A stretch of 64,000 nucleotides of DNA from contig JXTC01000700.1 in NCBI GenBank assembly GCA_002914845.1, positions 45,239 through 109,238 on the forward strand, written 5' to 3'. Of this stretch, positions 21,641-32,268 are shown piece by piece. The stretch's first letter is position 1; each line of letters begins with the position of its first letter. The position numbers and the translations under genes were made by a program. This DNA is from Trema orientale (lineage: Eukaryota; Streptophyta; Magnoliopsida; Rosales; Cannabaceae). Below the pieces are notes generated by a model. That model was given only the letters and a program-made list of their open reading frames with translations, made no database searches and was not told the DNA's origin.

Positions 21641-23749
21641 AGTTCTTACATTAATTAGCTTGATTGCATGTTGTCTTTTTCCTGTAAATTATTATGTGAA
21701 TTTACCATTTACAAGATTAGGTTTAGGATCCGTAGGAGATGATTTTTGTTTTTTTTTTATTTTATTTTATTTTATTTTATTTTCGCCCCGCCTAATGGAA
21801 GAATAAGAGCAGTGAATATGAGTACAATTTGTTACAGAACCTTTGTATACCAATTTTGGTTAGATTCTTTTTATCCTCCATCTGTTGACAGTTTTTATTT
21901 TATTTTCTTGTAATCACATTACTTAACGGTGAACAGAATGCAATTCAGAGCGTTATTGGCAATTGCACTAGATTTTGTTAAGCTTCATTTATTATTTAGG
22001 CAAAACTTGTTTTTACTGTGCTTTTTATTTATTTATTTTATGCTCATTGGTTGGTTTAGACTAAATATAGTTTTTTTTTTCCTTGCGGTAATTTTTTGTT
22101 TGAAATTGGGAACTTGCCGTTCCATTTAAACGCACGAAAGCAGACTCATCAACATGTCGTTTCATATCAAACCCCACCCTTTTCTTCCGAAAAACGAAAG
22201 AAAGAAACTGCGTACTATTACACTAATTTCCAACCAACAATTCAGTTATCTAACCATTTTTTTTTTCTTTTTTCAAATAACGCATATAAAAGTTGATTCG
22301 ATAACAATGTCAAACTAGTACTTAATATATGTCTTTCCATGCTTTAGCTAGATACATGGAAGCGTTGAAGGAATCTTTATGTAGGGATGGTTTCAAATTT
22401 TGACATTATATTTTAGGGGGAAAAAATTAAAGAAAAAGAAAAGGGCTAAACTGGATTAAGGTATTTTTTAAATTAATTTCGCATCTATCTTTATGGTCAA
22501 GATTGCCTTAAAAGCTATCGTGTTGAAAATTAATAGTCTTTGACACTTCAAAACCTAATGGCTTTAGTATCGGGCTCAATGTTGCTTCAGGTCAACGAAG
22601 CCATTATCAGTACAAAAGTACATTAATTACCAACTATCCCGTTTAATTTAATCTCCATTAAGTAATCTCCATTCTCCAATCTCAATTAAAGAAAATAAAA
22701 TACCCATCCCTTTCCGGCGTGTGCTTGAAGATCTCTCCACCGAAAATTAAATTAAAACAATAGTGCAAAATATCCTAAAATCACGTTCTCACTGACATTA
22801 AAAATGGAGTAAATAAATATTTACAACTCGTATCAAATATACAACCACATGGAATCGGAAACCAAACATTCAAAAAAGAAAAATAATAATAATAATAATT
22901 ATTCATGTATATACGACATTTTCGTTAATGTGCATAAAAAAATTACATGGGTAGTCGTTAACAATTTCATTTGTATTCCCTTTTATTTTATATTGCCAAC
23001 AGGCCGAAACTAGTGGATGCAAATTGCTAAAAAAGAGATAAACACATAACTCCAAATCATATACTACTCAGTCTTATCTTCATTATTCGCAAGTCAATTT
23101 TCAAATTAGATTTCCTTTTCTCTCAAATCAATCGGTCATTTGAAATTTATAAAACAAAACAAGTATTTGAAAAAGGAACAAAGAAAAAGAAAATTATAAA
23201 ACATTTTTTATATTTAGCGAGAAATAATTACAATGGAATTCCGATTTTGGAAAAAAAAGATTATGAGAAAAAAGTCATGAATAAAAAAAGAAAATATTTT
23301 TTTAAAAAATTTATAGAACTTTATTTTGACACATTTAATAATTAATGTGTCAAAATAATATACACTAAAAAATAACATTAAATGAAACTCTTGTTTTTTT
23401 TTTTTTTTTAAAAATTTCTATTATTTTTTTTTTCAATCCAAATATGAGAAAGTAAAATCCTTTAATTTTTTTTTTTTCTTCCAAAAAACCAAATTCCAAA
23501 CGGAAGATCGGTAAAATTTTCACTAATGGGTTATGTTATACAGTTATACTTTTAATTTTAAACAATTACTTGTTATTTCAACAGAAACATTTCATCAATC
23601 ATCATTAAGACTATAAAATAGTAACAAGTAAAACTGTTTGTCAAATTCAACGAGTAGAAAGGGTGAAATCGCAATATTGATATAAGCCAAGGGTGAGAAC
23701 GTAATTTCGATGGAAAAACCGAGTTCCTTCCCCCACGCGTATACGCAGT
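21641..23749. other. Spacer between TRAPPC8 and the syntaxin gene
   Basis: The TRAPPC8 3' UTR presumably occupies the first few hundred bases. A (TTTTA)n run lies at about 21759-21783. The rest is AT-rich with no supported gene. A strong hairpin sits at 23321-23358. Confidence 0.6.
23321..23358. repeat. 38-bp near-perfect palindrome
   Basis: TTATTTTGACACATT... is followed by AATGTGTCAAAATAA with an 8-base AT centre, so the arms are 15 bp and perfectly complementary. Could be a small foldback footprint or simply a cruciform-prone site. Confidence 0.8.
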
Positions 23750-23757
23750 CTATATAG
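23750..23757 (+). promoter_or_regulatory. Putative TATA box of the syntaxin gene
   Basis: CTATATAGA lies about 400 bp upstream of ATG 24157. Downstream is a pyrimidine-rich, ATG-poor leader with TTTCA repeats (about 24113-24136), consistent with a long 5' UTR starting near 23780. Confidence 0.5.
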
Positions 23758-24156
23758 AACTTTCCATTTCACCTTCCCTCCTAATCTCATTTTCCTTCAC
23801 TTTCCCGGAAAGTACCCTTTACAAAAAAATCCAACACAACTCAGCCTCCCCCCACGTCCCATATTTTTGACTACTCACCCAAAATGACCCTTTCCTTTCA
23901 TTCTTTTATAATTGGGTCCCTCCTTTTTAATCTCCTCATCAAGATAGAGCAGTAGGTAGTTCAAAATCAAACCCATCGACCCTCTTTGACCACTGACCAC
24001 TCCCTCCCTCCCTCCCCCATTTTTTTTTTCCTTCTTTTTTTAATTTTCCCACCATCCAAACACCATCAAAACCCCCCCATACCTCTCCATCAATTCCTAA
24101 CCAAATTTCTCCATTTCATTTCATTTCATTTCATTTAATTTCATTGTCATTTAAAT

Positions 24157-25705
24157 ATGAACGACTTGTTCTCAGGCTCGTTCTCGCGGTTCCGGAACGA
24201 TGAGGCCTCGCCGGACCACCACGTGATCGAGATGTCGTCTTCTTCGGGCTCGGCGGCGGCGGGGGCGGGAGGAGTGAACCTCGATAAGTTCTTCGAGGAC
24301 GTGGAATCGATCAAGGACGAGCTGAAGGAGCTCGAGAGGCTCCACGAGAGCCTCAACGGCTCCCACCAGCAGAGCAAGACTCTCCACAACGCCAAGGCCA
24401 TCAAGGACCTCCGATCGCGGATGGACTCCGACGTCTCCCTCGCCCTCAAGAAGGCCAAGCTCATCAAGGTCCGCCTCGAGGCCCTGGACCGGGCCAACGC
24501 CGCGAACCGGAGCCTGCCTGGCTGCGGGCCCGGCTCGTCGTCGGACCGGACCAGGACTTCCGTGGTCAACGGGCTCAGGAAGAAGCTCAAGGACTCGATG
24601 GAGGGCTTCAACACTCTGAGGCAGCAGATCTCGTCGGAGTATAGGGAGACCGTACAGCGCCGGTACTTCACCGTCACCGGCGAAAATCCCGACGAGAAAA
24701 CCATCGATCTACTCATCTCAACAGGTGAGAATTGTCAACAAACAAGATCTCAATTCTTCTCCACTGAATTGCACAAAAGACCTCGTATTTTTTGAAAAAT
24801 TACAATCTGACCTTTGATTTTGGATATGATTATATAAGTTTGAAAAACTTATGAAAGTGATAAAGTTATTCATATTTCATTAGACAATAAAATGATCATA
24901 ACTTATATTCTATTGATTTGTCACCATTTTCTTATCTAAATTCAGTATTTATGGATGATGAATTTGTTTTTGCACGGAGTAATTTTTATTATAAAATAGG
25001 AATGTCATTTTGCTAATTTTGCTTTTCAACGGTGTCATTTTGGCAAACTTTTTCGTTTGTCGGAGGAAAATTCGAAAGAAAATAAAAAAACTAGAGTTCT
25101 AAATTATAGTTTTTACGAGAAAAAAATTTGTTGTGCAAAAAAAAATGAAAATAGAGGGTTCATTGTGTAAATTGATTCAAATTAAAAAAAAAATAAAATA
25201 AAAGAAAAGGTCAAAACCAGAAATTGTTGACCGATTGTTTTTTTTTTTTTTTTTTTTTTAAATAATAAAATTAGGGGAAAGCGAAACGTTTCTGCAAAAG
25301 GCGATTCAGGAGCAAGGAAGGGGGAGGGTTCTGGACACGATAAAGGAGATCCAGGAGCGCCATGACGCGGTCAAGGAGATGGAGAAGAACCTCAAGGAGC
25401 TCCACCAGGTGTTTCTGGACATGGCGGTGCTGGTCCAGGCCCAGGGGGAGCAGCTCGACGACATTGAGAGCCACGTGGCCAGGGCCAATTCGTTCGTCAG
25501 GACGGGCGCACAGCAGCTGCAGAGGGCCCGGTCGCACCAGAAGAATACCCGCAAATGGACCTGCTACGCCATCATTCTCTTGCTCATCATCGTCTTGATC
25601 GTCATTCTCAGCTTGAAGCCATGGAATTGGGGCGGCAGTGGAGGTGGTGGTGGTGGAGGTAGTAGCTCGAATAGTCAACCCAGTGTTCCATCTCCACCGG
25701 CCTGA
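24157..25705 (+). CDS. SYP122: Plasma-membrane syntaxin (Qa-SNARE) of the SYP12 class
   Basis: Exons 24157-24724 and 25275-25705 join in frame (999 nt, 332 aa). The protein starts [12 protein letters not shown], then [20 protein letters not shown] (from residue 40) opens the N-terminal helical bundle. A highly conserved stretch ([20 protein letters not shown], later [20 protein letters not shown]) precedes the SNARE motif, about residues 212-275, with the central zero-layer Gln at about 246 in LVQAQGEQ. One membrane helix follows (about 285-303, [18 protein letters not shown]), then KPW and a Gly/Ser-rich luminal tail. Such syntaxins pair with SNAP33-type and VAMP721/722-type SNAREs for secretion and defence exocytosis. 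Sequence resembles both SYP121 and SYP122. I favour SYP122 by position, because TatD and CP33 follow as in Arabidopsis At3g52380-At3g52400. The tail lacks the terminal RRLLR-like motif I recall for the Arabidopsis proteins. GC-rich coding exons contrast with the flanks. Confidence 0.9.
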
Positions 25706-26472
25706 TTGGTCCACCTGGCGAGTCCACGCTTTTGTTTTCTTACTCCGCGATGCATCTTAGTATATTCTCCCCTGTCTTAGAACTTAGCCTGCTATTATTT
25801 TTTTTCCCCCCTCGAATTACATTACATTATATATATGCCTTTTCATTTTTCTCATAGTAGAGTTTTGGATGCCTCTTTTTGTTTTTCTCTGTAATTAGCT
25901 TTGGAGTTTTTGGATGGGTTTTATTTAATTACATTGGTTTTCACTTGTGTATTCTTTATGGGATCCTTACTTATACGTATATGCATTTTTTTTTCCCCGG
26001 CGAAATTTTGATAGATTTTTTTATATTTTTTTATTTTAAGATTCTTATGCTTCTAAGCGTTTATATACTCTTGGACCTTGGTGCTTGTTCTCTATATTTC
26101 TTTTGGGTGCTTTTGGGGTCCTATTCTTTAAATCAATTATCAACTTCAATGAAATATGGTTTTTAATTCCAATGATGTTTGGCTATCACTTTTCCCTTTG
26201 TATTTACTTCAATAATTGGACAGGGTTTTTTAAGGCTACGTAAGATTAAAGAAATTTAGAAAAAGGTTAATACAATATGATCGATCTTATTTTCATTTCA
26301 TGAAGAAAAATTATAATTACTTTTACTCCACTACTTTAATATATATATTTTTGGCTAATACATCGTTTAGTCTGAGTTGTTTTTTTATTCATATTTTTAG
26401 ATTGCTGTTAGGTATTTGAACAACAGAAAATGAATGATTACGTTGCTTCCGATTTCAGTTCCTACAAGATAA
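25706..26472. other. Syntaxin 3' UTR and T-rich spacer
   Basis: T-rich sequence typical of a plant 3' end. The 95-codon plus-strand ORF at 25879-26166 is hydrophobic because of T-richness and is not supported as a gene. Confidence 0.6.
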
Positions 26473-26481
26473 ATAACAAAT

Positions 26482-26690
26482 GGATAATGCTTGAGGTACC
26501 AACTTTTATGACAAAATTTTAATACCAACACACGTGGTATGTGATTTGTCACCACTCAATTACCGATAATATTTATTTTATTTGTGGTGAGTATTAATAC
26601 ACCAATTAGATGGTGGCAACTTACATACCACATGTGTTGGTACAAAAAATTTGGTACAAAAATTGGGACATGTAGTATGTAGTGCTATCC
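26482..26690. mobile_element. Mutator-type MITE, family D (209 bp)
   Basis: Flanked by the perfect 9-bp duplication ATAACAAAT at 26473-26481 and 26691-26699. Ends GGATAATGCTTGAGGTACC and (reverse complement) GGATAGCACTACATACTACA, followed by long imperfect arms containing ACCAACACACGTGGTATGT opposed by ACATACCACATGTGTTGGT. The arms can fold into a long hairpin. No coding capacity. Confidence 0.8.
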
Positions 26691-26699
26691 ATAACAAAT

Positions 26700-28524
26700 T
26701 CCACTTTCCCCCTCATTTTTCCAAAACTTTTCCCATATATTATCGATTAATATACGTGTGCATAAATATGAATGCAAAAGAATTATGTACTAATTCTAAT
26801 TGTAATACTATTGAATAATGATACTTCTACAATTATTGTCTTCTAAATCCTGATGTTTCCGCCTGTAAACTTGAAGATTCTTAGAACATTTACTACTCAA
26901 AAGTCATAACTACTTAAGATTGATTAGATAAGTTCTAGTTCAGATCTCGTTGGAATAAAAATAATAAATATTTTTGATATCTTTCACTTGTTTATTCATT
27001 TTTTCTATAACTTGATTGTTCATGCTATTGAGTTTATTTTCTTTCAATATCTCATTGCTTAGATGATCTGGAACGATGAAAACAAAAAAGAAAACAGGCA
27101 AAAATAGAAAAAGCGAATTATAAGAGTTAATGAACTCAATATTAAGAATCCTCAGGAAAAATATAAATGAATAAAGACTTACACGCGTGAAAATTACGCG
27201 GGATTTGATTGAGAAGTGACCAACATTATACGTAAAATTACGGGTAGAACTCAAAAAAGCTTTCTAATGTTGTGACTTTTCTCTTTTTAAAAAAAAAGAA
27301 AAGAAAAAAAAAAAGCTTTCAATTATTAGGTTGAAGAGGGACACGTACTAAATAATTAGCATTTTGTTAATGAACATTCCATTTTAGTTTATAGAAGTTG
27401 ACTTTAGATGTCAAATTGGTGTCAAGAGTTCATGTACACAATCCCCTTTATCCAGCTTTAGTAACCAAACAAGTAAGTTGCAATATTGCTAAACTAAATT
27501 TGAAAATATGTATATATATATATTAAAAAAAGGATAGCACTTCTAAGGCATGATCTCTTCATGTACCGATTAATTGAGGGCACATATATTCAGAGAAGAT
27601 TTCAATAACCTGACGTTACCCACTCCTAATGCTAGCCAAGTCGTACGTGTCCAAAATAGGTATATTTCATCTCCCTCCGCCCAATAAATACATCACATTG
27701 TTTGTTATGGATGGAATCATGGAAATCAAGAGAAAGCACTCCTTTGAATTATTTCTTTGTATTCGGGCGTATGTCTATTAAATCGAAAAATAAAATAGAG
27801 AGTAAGGAGGATGAATAATAAATTAAGTCATTCTTTATCAATTTACTTAATATATAAGCGATTTCTCAGAATTTGAATCTCAAATATAAATACATGAATA
27901 GAAAGAAAAGTTAAAAACTTCTCTTATTTTTTTGTTCTTATTATGGTTGATTAAGATTTGTACACATGGAATCTACGTATTATAATAGTAATTTCATTGA
28001 TTCAAATATAATTTCATTCTTTTTTTTTTACCAATTACAATAATTGGATTTTCTTTTTACCAATTATGATAATTGGATTATATCAATTATTAGTCTGGCT
28101 CAATTAGAAATTAAGTGTCAAATTAAATTATTTATGATGTAATTCGTTGCACCAATTATAAAAAGTAACAAGTTTTGATGGAGATAGAATCTCTCCAAAA
28201 TGTTCCCTCTGTCTCTTCCATTCCAACCCTTTCACTTTCTTGCATCTTGTTTGATTTTACAATCAGTCTCTACAAGCATTAGCAAATTTTTTCTAAGCAA
28301 GCCGACTGATTATCTCTGAGTACGTTTTATAAATACTTATTTTGAAAAAAAAAGGTCATTTATACAAATATTTTTAAAGTAGAATTTTTTCTAAATCAAA
28401 ATTTTAAAAAATGATATTTCTAAATAAACATAGAATTTCTCAAAAAATTCAGCTTATGTAGAATTTTTCAATTTTTGGACGGAAGCCCAAAGAGGAAAAA
28501 AAGCGTTAAAAAAAAAAAACCAGA
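26700..28524. other. AT-rich spacer, no gene seen
   Basis: No ORF with recognisable similarity. The 104-codon minus-strand ORF at 26940-27254 is low-complexity. An oligo-A stretch lies at about 27287-27314, and a paired CCAATTA(C/T)(A/G)ATAATTGGAT repeat at about 28030-28080. Confidence 0.5.
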
Positions 28525-28533
28525 TACTTACTA

Positions 28534-28946
28534 GGGAAAAGTTCATAAATACCCGTATTTAAGATCATATTTTCATAAATACCCGTTTTTTATCTTTATT
28601 TCATAAATATCCGTTTTTATACCCTTTTTGGAGAAATGTAGACCACCATTGTTTTACACATGAAATGTAGACCACGGTCTATATTTCATATATTAAATGT
28701 ATACCGCGGTCCACATTTCGTGAATAAAACTTACACTCAAAATTGGCACACATTTTGAAATGTGTACCGTTCATATTTTACACATGAAATGTGTACCTCA
28801 TGGATAAAATTTATATTGTAAACGTGGACCACTCATATTTTTCATACCAAATGTGGACCGTAAAAACGGATATTTTTGGAAGAAGTTTTAAAAACGAGTA
28901 TGTTTGAAAGAAGTTTTAAAAACCGGGTATTAGGTGTAATTTTCAC
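28534..28946 (+). mobile_element. Mutator-type MITE, family C copy 2 (413 bp, opposite orientation to copy 1)
   Basis: Perfect 9-bp duplication TACTTACTA at 28525-28533 and 28947-28955. Left end GGGAAAAGTTCATAAATACC, right end (reverse complement) GTGAAAATTACACCTAATAC. Aligns over its whole length with the reverse complement of 3553-3966. It sits just upstream of the F-box gene leader. Confidence 0.85.
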
Positions 28947-29098
28947 TACTTACTATAAACACAGTACAAGATTAGAAACCTAATATTTAATTTGTAACAA
29001 TTTTTGAGTGGAGCATATATATGGAATGGATGTAATTGGGTAACGAATGTTTAACAAAAAATATAAATTTCTCATCAGAGGTAAGTACCGATCGAGCC

Positions 29099-29132
29099 CT
29101 CTCTCTCTCTCTCTCCCCCCCCCCCCCCCCCC
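29099..29132. repeat. (CT)n(C)n tract in the F-box gene leader
   Basis: About nine CT repeats run into about 15 C, just upstream of the ATG at 29161. Pyrimidine tracts of this kind are common in plant 5' UTRs and promoters. The C-run is also a likely sequencing-error site. Confidence 0.9.
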
Positions 29133-29160
29133 GCAATTGCATCATCTTCGCATATTCATC

Positions 29161-30537
29161 ATGGTTGCCCTGCGAAGGCGTACGAAGAAACGGCGAGTAT
29201 CAGATGAAGATGCATCCGCTGCCGTGGCGTTCAGATTTATGTCCACTATCACCGATCATTTACTGGTCGAAATACTCGTCCGGCTCCCTGATTCCCGATC
29301 CCTAATCCAGTGCAGCATCGTGTGCAGGCGGTGGTTCGCCCTCATCTTCGGGGCATCGCACTCGCAATACCTAAGCCGCAGATTCAATCACCACCACCTC
29401 CAGAAGCAGCGACTCCCCTACACGCTCCTGATCAGAGGCGGTTACGGTCTGGATTCCATCCGGAGAGCCATGATGAACGAGCCTCCCTGCTACGAATTCC
29501 GTACCGAGAAGTCAAACGCCCTCCACGGACGGCACCGACCGGTGTCGCCCTGGCGCGCAACCGGCTGCAGTGACTACCTCGATTTCCTCGACTCCCCGAA
29601 GGCGATAACCGCGTCGTTCGATGACTTGCTGCTGATTCAGCGACCCGAGCGACAGTTCTACGTCTGCAATCCGCTCACCAGGCAATCCGTCGCGCTCCCG
29701 CTCGCCCCCGTAGGGTTCGACTTTTGTTGTTCCGGGCTCGTTTGCGAGTCCAGCAACAACACCAGCAGCAGCAGCTCCAAACAATTAGGATTCGACGTCA
29801 AGTACAGGGTGGTGCTACTTATTCGACTAGAATTCGTGTACCGTACGGCCGTCTTTTCTTCTGAGACTGAGAGTAGTAGTGGAGAATGGGAGCAATCGAG
29901 CTTCAGGTTTCCCAAGTTTCTGGAGGTGGCGCTGTATTGGAATCCTGTGCCCTTTGCTAGCCGTAATGGGACTATTTACTGGCCAATAGGTTATAGATTT
30001 TTCGAAGCGAGAGGATTCGCCGCGTTTGAATCCGTCAAGGGACGATGGCGTTTCATTAGCGCGCCGGACAAGAAGTTGGGGTATGTGGAGGAGAAGCAGT
30101 TGTTAAGAAAAGCGACTCCACGTTTCGGAGTGGTTCGGGGGAGACTGCGGATGGCGCAGTCCGTTCTCAATAAGAGGTTGGAGTTGTTTTGTTTGAAGGT
30201 TTGGGAGCTGAGGGAAGAAGAAGATGGTGGTGATACTTGGATTTTGGTACACGATGTTAGAGTGAAAATGTTGGACACAGTCAAGATGGAACTGATGGCT
30301 CTCCTTCCTAAGTCAGATGATGATGATGATGATGATGATGGTGGTGACGAGTTTCTCTTCCTACGCCATCCGCCTTTCGATTGGAACTTTTACAAGTACA
30401 AGATTGGAAGAGACAGTTTTCAAAAAGTTTGCGACGCTACTTTTCCAACGCGTGCTTGGCCCTACTGTTCGACCTTTGTCTTCCCTCTTGTGCATCCTCC
30501 CTTGCCTACCAAAATTCCTACCCTTCCATGCAACTAG
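29161..30537 (+). CDS. F-box protein, intronless, 458 aa
   Basis: Start chosen at ATG 29161 (MVALRRRTKKRRVSDEDASA). The frame is open back to an ATG at 29047, but that extension is encoded by the CT/C tract and is probably leader. Residues about 28-66 form an F-box: STITDHLLVEILVRLPDSRS, then LIQCSIVCRRWFALIFG. The basic RRRTKKRR start could be a nuclear signal. The rest resembles the C-terminal part of plant F-box proteins, with CNPLTRQSVALPLAP near residue 170. No Kelch or LRR repeats are evident. F-box proteins bind SKP1/ASK and supply substrate choice to SCF ubiquitin ligases; the target is unknown. Near the C-terminus an Asp run (eight D, residues about 386-393) is encoded by a GAT microsatellite. 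GC-rich and compact. It interrupts the syntaxin-TatD-CP33 block. An AATAAA signal follows at 30607. Confidence 0.85.
   Translation: MVALRRRTKKRRVSDEDASAAVAFRFMSTITDHLLVEILVRLPDSRSLIQCSIVCRRWFALIFGASHSQYLSRRFNHHHLQKQRLPYTLLIRGGYGLDSIRRAMMNEPPCYEFRTEKSNALHGRHRPVSPWRATGCSDYLDFLDSPKAITASFDDLLLIQRPERQFYVCNPLTRQSVALPLAPVGFDFCCSGLVCESSNNTSSSSSKQLGFDVKYRVVLLIRLEFVYRTAVFSSETESSSGEWEQSSFRFPKFLEVALYWNPVPFASRNGTIYWPIGYRFFEARGFAAFESVKGRWRFISAPDKKLGYVEEKQLLRKATPRFGVVRGRLRMAQSVLNKRLELFCLKVWELREEEDGGDTWILVHDVRVKMLDTVKMELMALLPKSDDDDDDDDGGDEFLFLRHPPFDWNFYKYKIGRDSFQKVCDATFPTRAWPYCSTFVFPLVHPPLPTKIPTLPCN
30316..30341. repeat. (GAT)n microsatellite inside the F-box coding region
   Basis: About eight GAT codons encode the acidic run. 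Length changes in steps of three would alter only the Asp count. Confidence 0.85.
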
Positions 30538-30548
30538 AGCTGAGTGTT

Positions 30549-30575
30549 ATATATATGTGTGTGTGTGTGTGTGTG
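30549..30575. repeat. (AT)n(GT)n microsatellite after the F-box stop codon
   Basis: ATATATAT followed by GT repeats in the presumed 3' UTR, starting about 11 bp after the TAG at 30535-30537. Confidence 0.9.
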
Positions 30576-30606
30576 GCTTCTTGTTGTTATGGTTATGATT
30601 TTTTTT

Positions 30607-30612
30607 AATAAA
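30607..30612 (+). terminator. Poly(A) signal AATAAA of the F-box gene
   Basis: AATAAA 70 bp after the stop codon at 30535-30537 and downstream of the GT microsatellite, in a T-rich context typical of plant 3' ends. Confidence 0.5.
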
Positions 30613-31899
30613 AATCAGTAAGTTATTATTAAGCCAGCTTGGTTTTGGATGATTCTCATTTGTTTCTATCAAGTATTTATTTTATATTAAAATTTCATAT
30701 TTTTTGTTTACTAATTAAGATTTCTGCAACAGAAATCCAAAGCCATGATCTTCGCCAAGTATCAAGAAGATAATTTATGGCTACTTCTGTCACTGTTGCT
30801 GTCTCACTAGTCAACTTGAAAAGAGTTATATGCCACTCATGTTGGTTCAATTTTGCTTTCTCCTTCTATTCATATCTCTTCCTTCACTATTTTTTTTTAA
30901 TTTTTATTTTTCATTTTCACTTTGTTATGAATGTCGTTTTTAGTTATAGCCTATAATATCCTTGTTAAAACATTATGCTTGTCTTGTTCTCCTCTAAACT
31001 TAAAATCTTAAGCCCGTAGATATGAACTCAAATCAATGGTAGGAGTGCCGTTAATAAGTAATTCACAAAGGAGATATCTTATGTTTTAGGTTTAATTTCT
31101 GGAAATTTTTTCTTGACACAAGTTCATATTCATCAGGTTATTATAAAAATTAGCAATATTAGATTGCACAAAGATATTGCTTTTCCCCTGCCTATATGAT
31201 AGTGATTAAGAACATTTCTCCTTAAATTTTTAACTTCACAGTTCAGCATAATCTATTTACTAGACTAGCACGCAAAATAACTTACTAACGAATTGAGAGA
31301 TCTAAACTAGAGATAATCGAAGTACAAATAAGCCTGAACCTTTATGACATTGGAAGCTTTACAGATAAACAACTTATAACAAAGTGAACTTTGTTCCCCT
31401 CTAAGAAGATAAACCACTTATTATAACAAAATGAACTTAGTTCATGTAATTTCTAACTAATTTTCAGTAAGTTTACTTCTTGATCACCTCCTTTTATGCA
31501 AGTGATTTTTGCGAGTGCTTGCTTCTTACAAAATTGAATCTTGCTGCTCTCCCCATTATTTAGTTTAGACATTTTGGCTATTATATTTCACTCCTACGTT
31601 TTCTTCAACTAGAAAAGACATAAATCTGGGCAAGAAGATATATTCTCAATGCCAAGCTACGTGTAACCATATAACCATCTGTAGCAAGATCGTACTTGCG
31701 CGAGTATGTCAAGCTGTTAGATTCCCCTCAAAATACATAACACAAACTGACTTAACTTTTTCGTTCGACACTGTATGCTGCGGACCACTTCTTCCCGGTG
31801 ATCAAATGGTAAACAGAAACTTATATATAATGTTTCAAACCTTTTTGAGGAATGTACTGCATATATAGTGCATAGTTTTAAGTGAGGTATATATACTAC
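30613..31899. other. Spacer, no gene seen
   Basis: AT-rich, no recognisable coding sequence. The 102-codon minus-strand ORF at 31717-32025 overlaps the SINE-like repeat and is not supported. Confidence 0.5.
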
Positions 31900-32090
31900 C
31901 CAATGGGGTGGTTTAGTGGTAATCTGTGGATGACTGTGGTCAAGGGTTCGAGTATTAGGTAACTTTGGGGATTTCAAATGTGAAGGTTTGTTCCTCCAGC
32001 TTAATATCTGATGTAAAGTACACACTGCTTGAGATCACGTTTTATCTCCTGATAGGGTAAGACCTGCCTTAGGGGGTCTTCAGCAAACAT
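31900..32090 (+). mobile_element. tRNA-derived SINE-like element
   Basis: GGTGGTTTAGTGG (from 31907) fits a Pol III A box and GGTTCGAGTAT (31945-31955) fits a B box, about 25-35 bp apart. This is the usual head of a plant SINE. A tRNA-unrelated body follows, ending near GTAAGACCTGCCTTAGGGGG at about 32057. The segment does not fold as a complete tRNA. No target duplication or clear tail was found, so borders are approximate. Confidence 0.5.
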
Positions 32091-32182
32091 TCATGTTAGC
32101 AGTTATAAGTTTATATGGTCACGCCAAAGGATAAATTTTGTTTTTTATTTTTGGGTGATTTCATGTATCTATCTCTTATAGG

Positions 32183-32268
32183 GAGGCTCGTGTTGCCTGA
32201 TTGTGGGAAATATTGTGCTTCCTAAGAGGCTCTTGTTGCCTGGTTGTGGGAAATATTGTGCTTCTTAG
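32183..32268. repeat. Tandem duplication, 2 x 43 bp
   Basis: GAGGCTCGTGTTGCCTGATT at 32183 and GAGGCTCTTGTTGCCTGGTT at 32226, both followed by GTGGGAAATATTGTGCTTC. Three or four differences between the units. Confidence 0.9.

Noticed and set aside
24147-24716. 189-codon minus-strand ORF
   Set aside because: Antisense shadow of the GC-rich syntaxin exon 1.
25271-25714. 147-codon minus-strand ORF
   Set aside because: Antisense shadow of syntaxin exon 2.
29047-29160. 38-codon N-terminal extension of the F-box protein
   Set aside because: Encoded by the CT/C tract of the leader (a Ser/Leu/Pro run). The ATG at 29161 gives a conventional start.
31900-31970. tRNA gene
   Set aside because: A and B boxes are present but there is no full cloverleaf or acceptor stem; SINE-like is more likely.
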